Source of the DNA: Fratercula arctica
Lineage: Eukaryota > Chordata > Aves > Charadriiformes > Alcidae
Reading direction: 5' to 3'
NCBI GenBank assembly: GCA_947846985.1
Contig: CANTUZ010000007.1
Span: 32,120,355-32,184,354 of the forward strand
DNA length: 64,000 nucleotides
Shown here: one piece after another, positions 62,761 to 64,000 of the stretch
How the letters are laid out: every line of letters starts with the position of its first letter
Numbering within the stretch: position 1 is the stretch's first letter
The notes under the pieces: model-generated
What the model was told of the DNA's origin: nothing
The model's database searches: none
The model's input: only the letters and a program-made list of their open reading frames with translations
Made by a program: the position numbers and the translations under genes

Positions 62761-64000
62761 TAAGGGAATTCTGACCAAGAAACTTCAGTGATGGACAAGT
62801 TACTGACAATATCTGCTTGCCCTCTCTGTCTTGATGTTAGGACTTCAGCTGTTTCTAAATGCTGTGATGGAGAAGAAATTAATTTCAGGGCCAGAATTAT
62901 CTTGGGTTTTCTGACTCAAAATCAGCACTAACCGCTAGTAGACTGGGAACTAATGCATTCAGAGATGATGAGCTTTAAAGTATTTTCAAAAGTTGTAGAC
63001 ACTACTGTGCAATTGTACTGTCACAGTAGGATGATACACATTTTATATATATTAAGTATATTAGTGACCAACAGCTAGACTGTGAACAGTTAGAGAATCC
63101 AAGTGACCAAAAATCAAATGTAGCTCAGACTAATTTGCCATCATTGAATTTCCTGTTTCAGATACATTTGGTAGCCAGTTGCGAGACACCAGTGATGGCA
63201 GAACTCAACATTTTGAGACAGGAAAAAAAAAAAAAGCTTTGAGGAGAATTCTGGCCCAGCTGCTGAGAGTGGCAGTAGTAATTCAGATCTTAAAAGGCAG
63301 AGGGTGCTGGCTGGTTTTTTCTTATACCTGTGAAGTACTTGGTGACATTGGAAGTACTATTAGGTAAGCTGCTTTCTTTTGTTGTGGTGAGGGAAGATGG
63401 AAATTATCTGGCCAAATAGTTAGGTATGAATATATGTAGATTTGAGACTTAATGAATATAGCAAACATAGGTGTGCTATTTGTATCATGCAGAACATACC
63501 CCATACTAAATTTCTTAAGTGTTTGATGTTGGAAGCTTTAGGGGCCATTTGTGCCTAGTTTTGAGGTGCCCGTTTGAAACGCTTGAAAGCTTATCAAAGA
63601 ACACAACTGCTTCCTGGAAAGCTTATTGTTTAGTACAAAATCTGCCCCTTATGCACCTGGTTCATCCTTCTTTTCATTACTGGAGACCTTTGCCAGTGAG
63701 AATGCCTGTAAACCTCTTATCTGCAGTCTATCGGTATAATTTTTTTGTAAATTTACAAATGACTGCCAGAAAAATTTGAATTCACTCTAAGAGGGGGAAG
63801 AAAAACCAAAACAAAGTGGTAGAAATAAAGCCACCTTAGCCAAGGTCAAGTTATAATGTGGGTTGAAATGTACTAGTAAAAACTGTGTTGGAGATAGAGG
63901 GTAACGCAAGGCATGGAACACAACTAAAATGTCAAACTTGAATTGTCTTCAGCTTTCCCGTAAGGTAGCAGCTGGTCTTTAATGGCTTTATTCATGAATC
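62761..64000 (+). other. Downstream flank or extended 3' UTR
   Basis: AT-rich, with no recognisable coding exon or transposon. It includes a short A tract near 63223. It may be an extended RPS6KA6 3' UTR up to the AATAAA at 63824, or intergenic. Confidence 0.4.
63824..63829 (+). terminator. RPS6KA6: Poly(A) signal AATAAA, distal candidate
   Basis: Second canonical hexamer, about 2.17 kb after the stop, near the window edge. Further signals could lie outside the window. Confidence 0.4.

Overview
The window is vertebrate nuclear DNA, most likely from a bird. Three things point there: split genes with GT-AG introns, a degenerate CR1-type LINE with avian-style sequence, and low repeat density with compact introns. 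The dominant content is one complete gene on the + strand, RPS6KA6, encoding ribosomal S6 kinase 4 (RSK4). Its 22 coding exons run from an ATG at 24565 to a TAG at 61652-61654. Joining them with consistent phases gives a 746-residue protein, close to the 745 residues I recall for human RSK4. RSK4 was chosen over RSK1-3 on paralogue-specific stretches: the MVPFAP start, [53 protein letters not shown] and the [10 protein letters not shown] end.

Layout. 1-23.7 kb is upstream intergenic DNA with no gene I can name. The best coding candidate there is a terminal-exon-like block at 7505-7738 with an acceptor, an acidic reading frame and a stop, followed by a small hairpin that matches the CTCF core. 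23.7-25.15 kb is a TATA-less CpG island holding the RPS6KA6 promoter (consensus CRE, YY1-type element, Sp1 boxes), a 5' leader with three upstream ATGs, and coding exon 1. Intron 1 (8.9 kb) leads to a short exon 2 at 33.6 kb. Exons 3-12 (37.1-50.4 kb) encode the N-terminal AGC kinase. Exons 13-14 encode the linker with the turn and hydrophobic motifs. Exons 15-21 (54.1-60.7 kb) encode the C-terminal CaMK-type kinase. Exon 22 encodes the autoinhibitory helix, the ERK docking motif and a PDZ-ligand tail. The 3' UTR follows, with AATAAA signals at 62733 and 63824.

How it works. ERK docks at the C-terminus and phosphorylates the linker and the C-terminal kinase loop. The C-terminal kinase phosphorylates the hydrophobic motif, PDK1 is recruited, and the N-terminal kinase phosphorylates substrates. 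Every residue needed for this relay is present, so the gene looks functional. Outside the gene I found simple repeats, two perfect or near-perfect tandem duplications, one internally deleted CR1 and no RNA genes. I see no convincing new multi-gene system. The points most worth checking are the orphan exon with its CTCF-like site, a possible in-frame cassette exon in intron 1, the uORF-rich leader, the CRE in a CREB-kinase promoter, and the homopolymer abutting the exon 15 acceptor.
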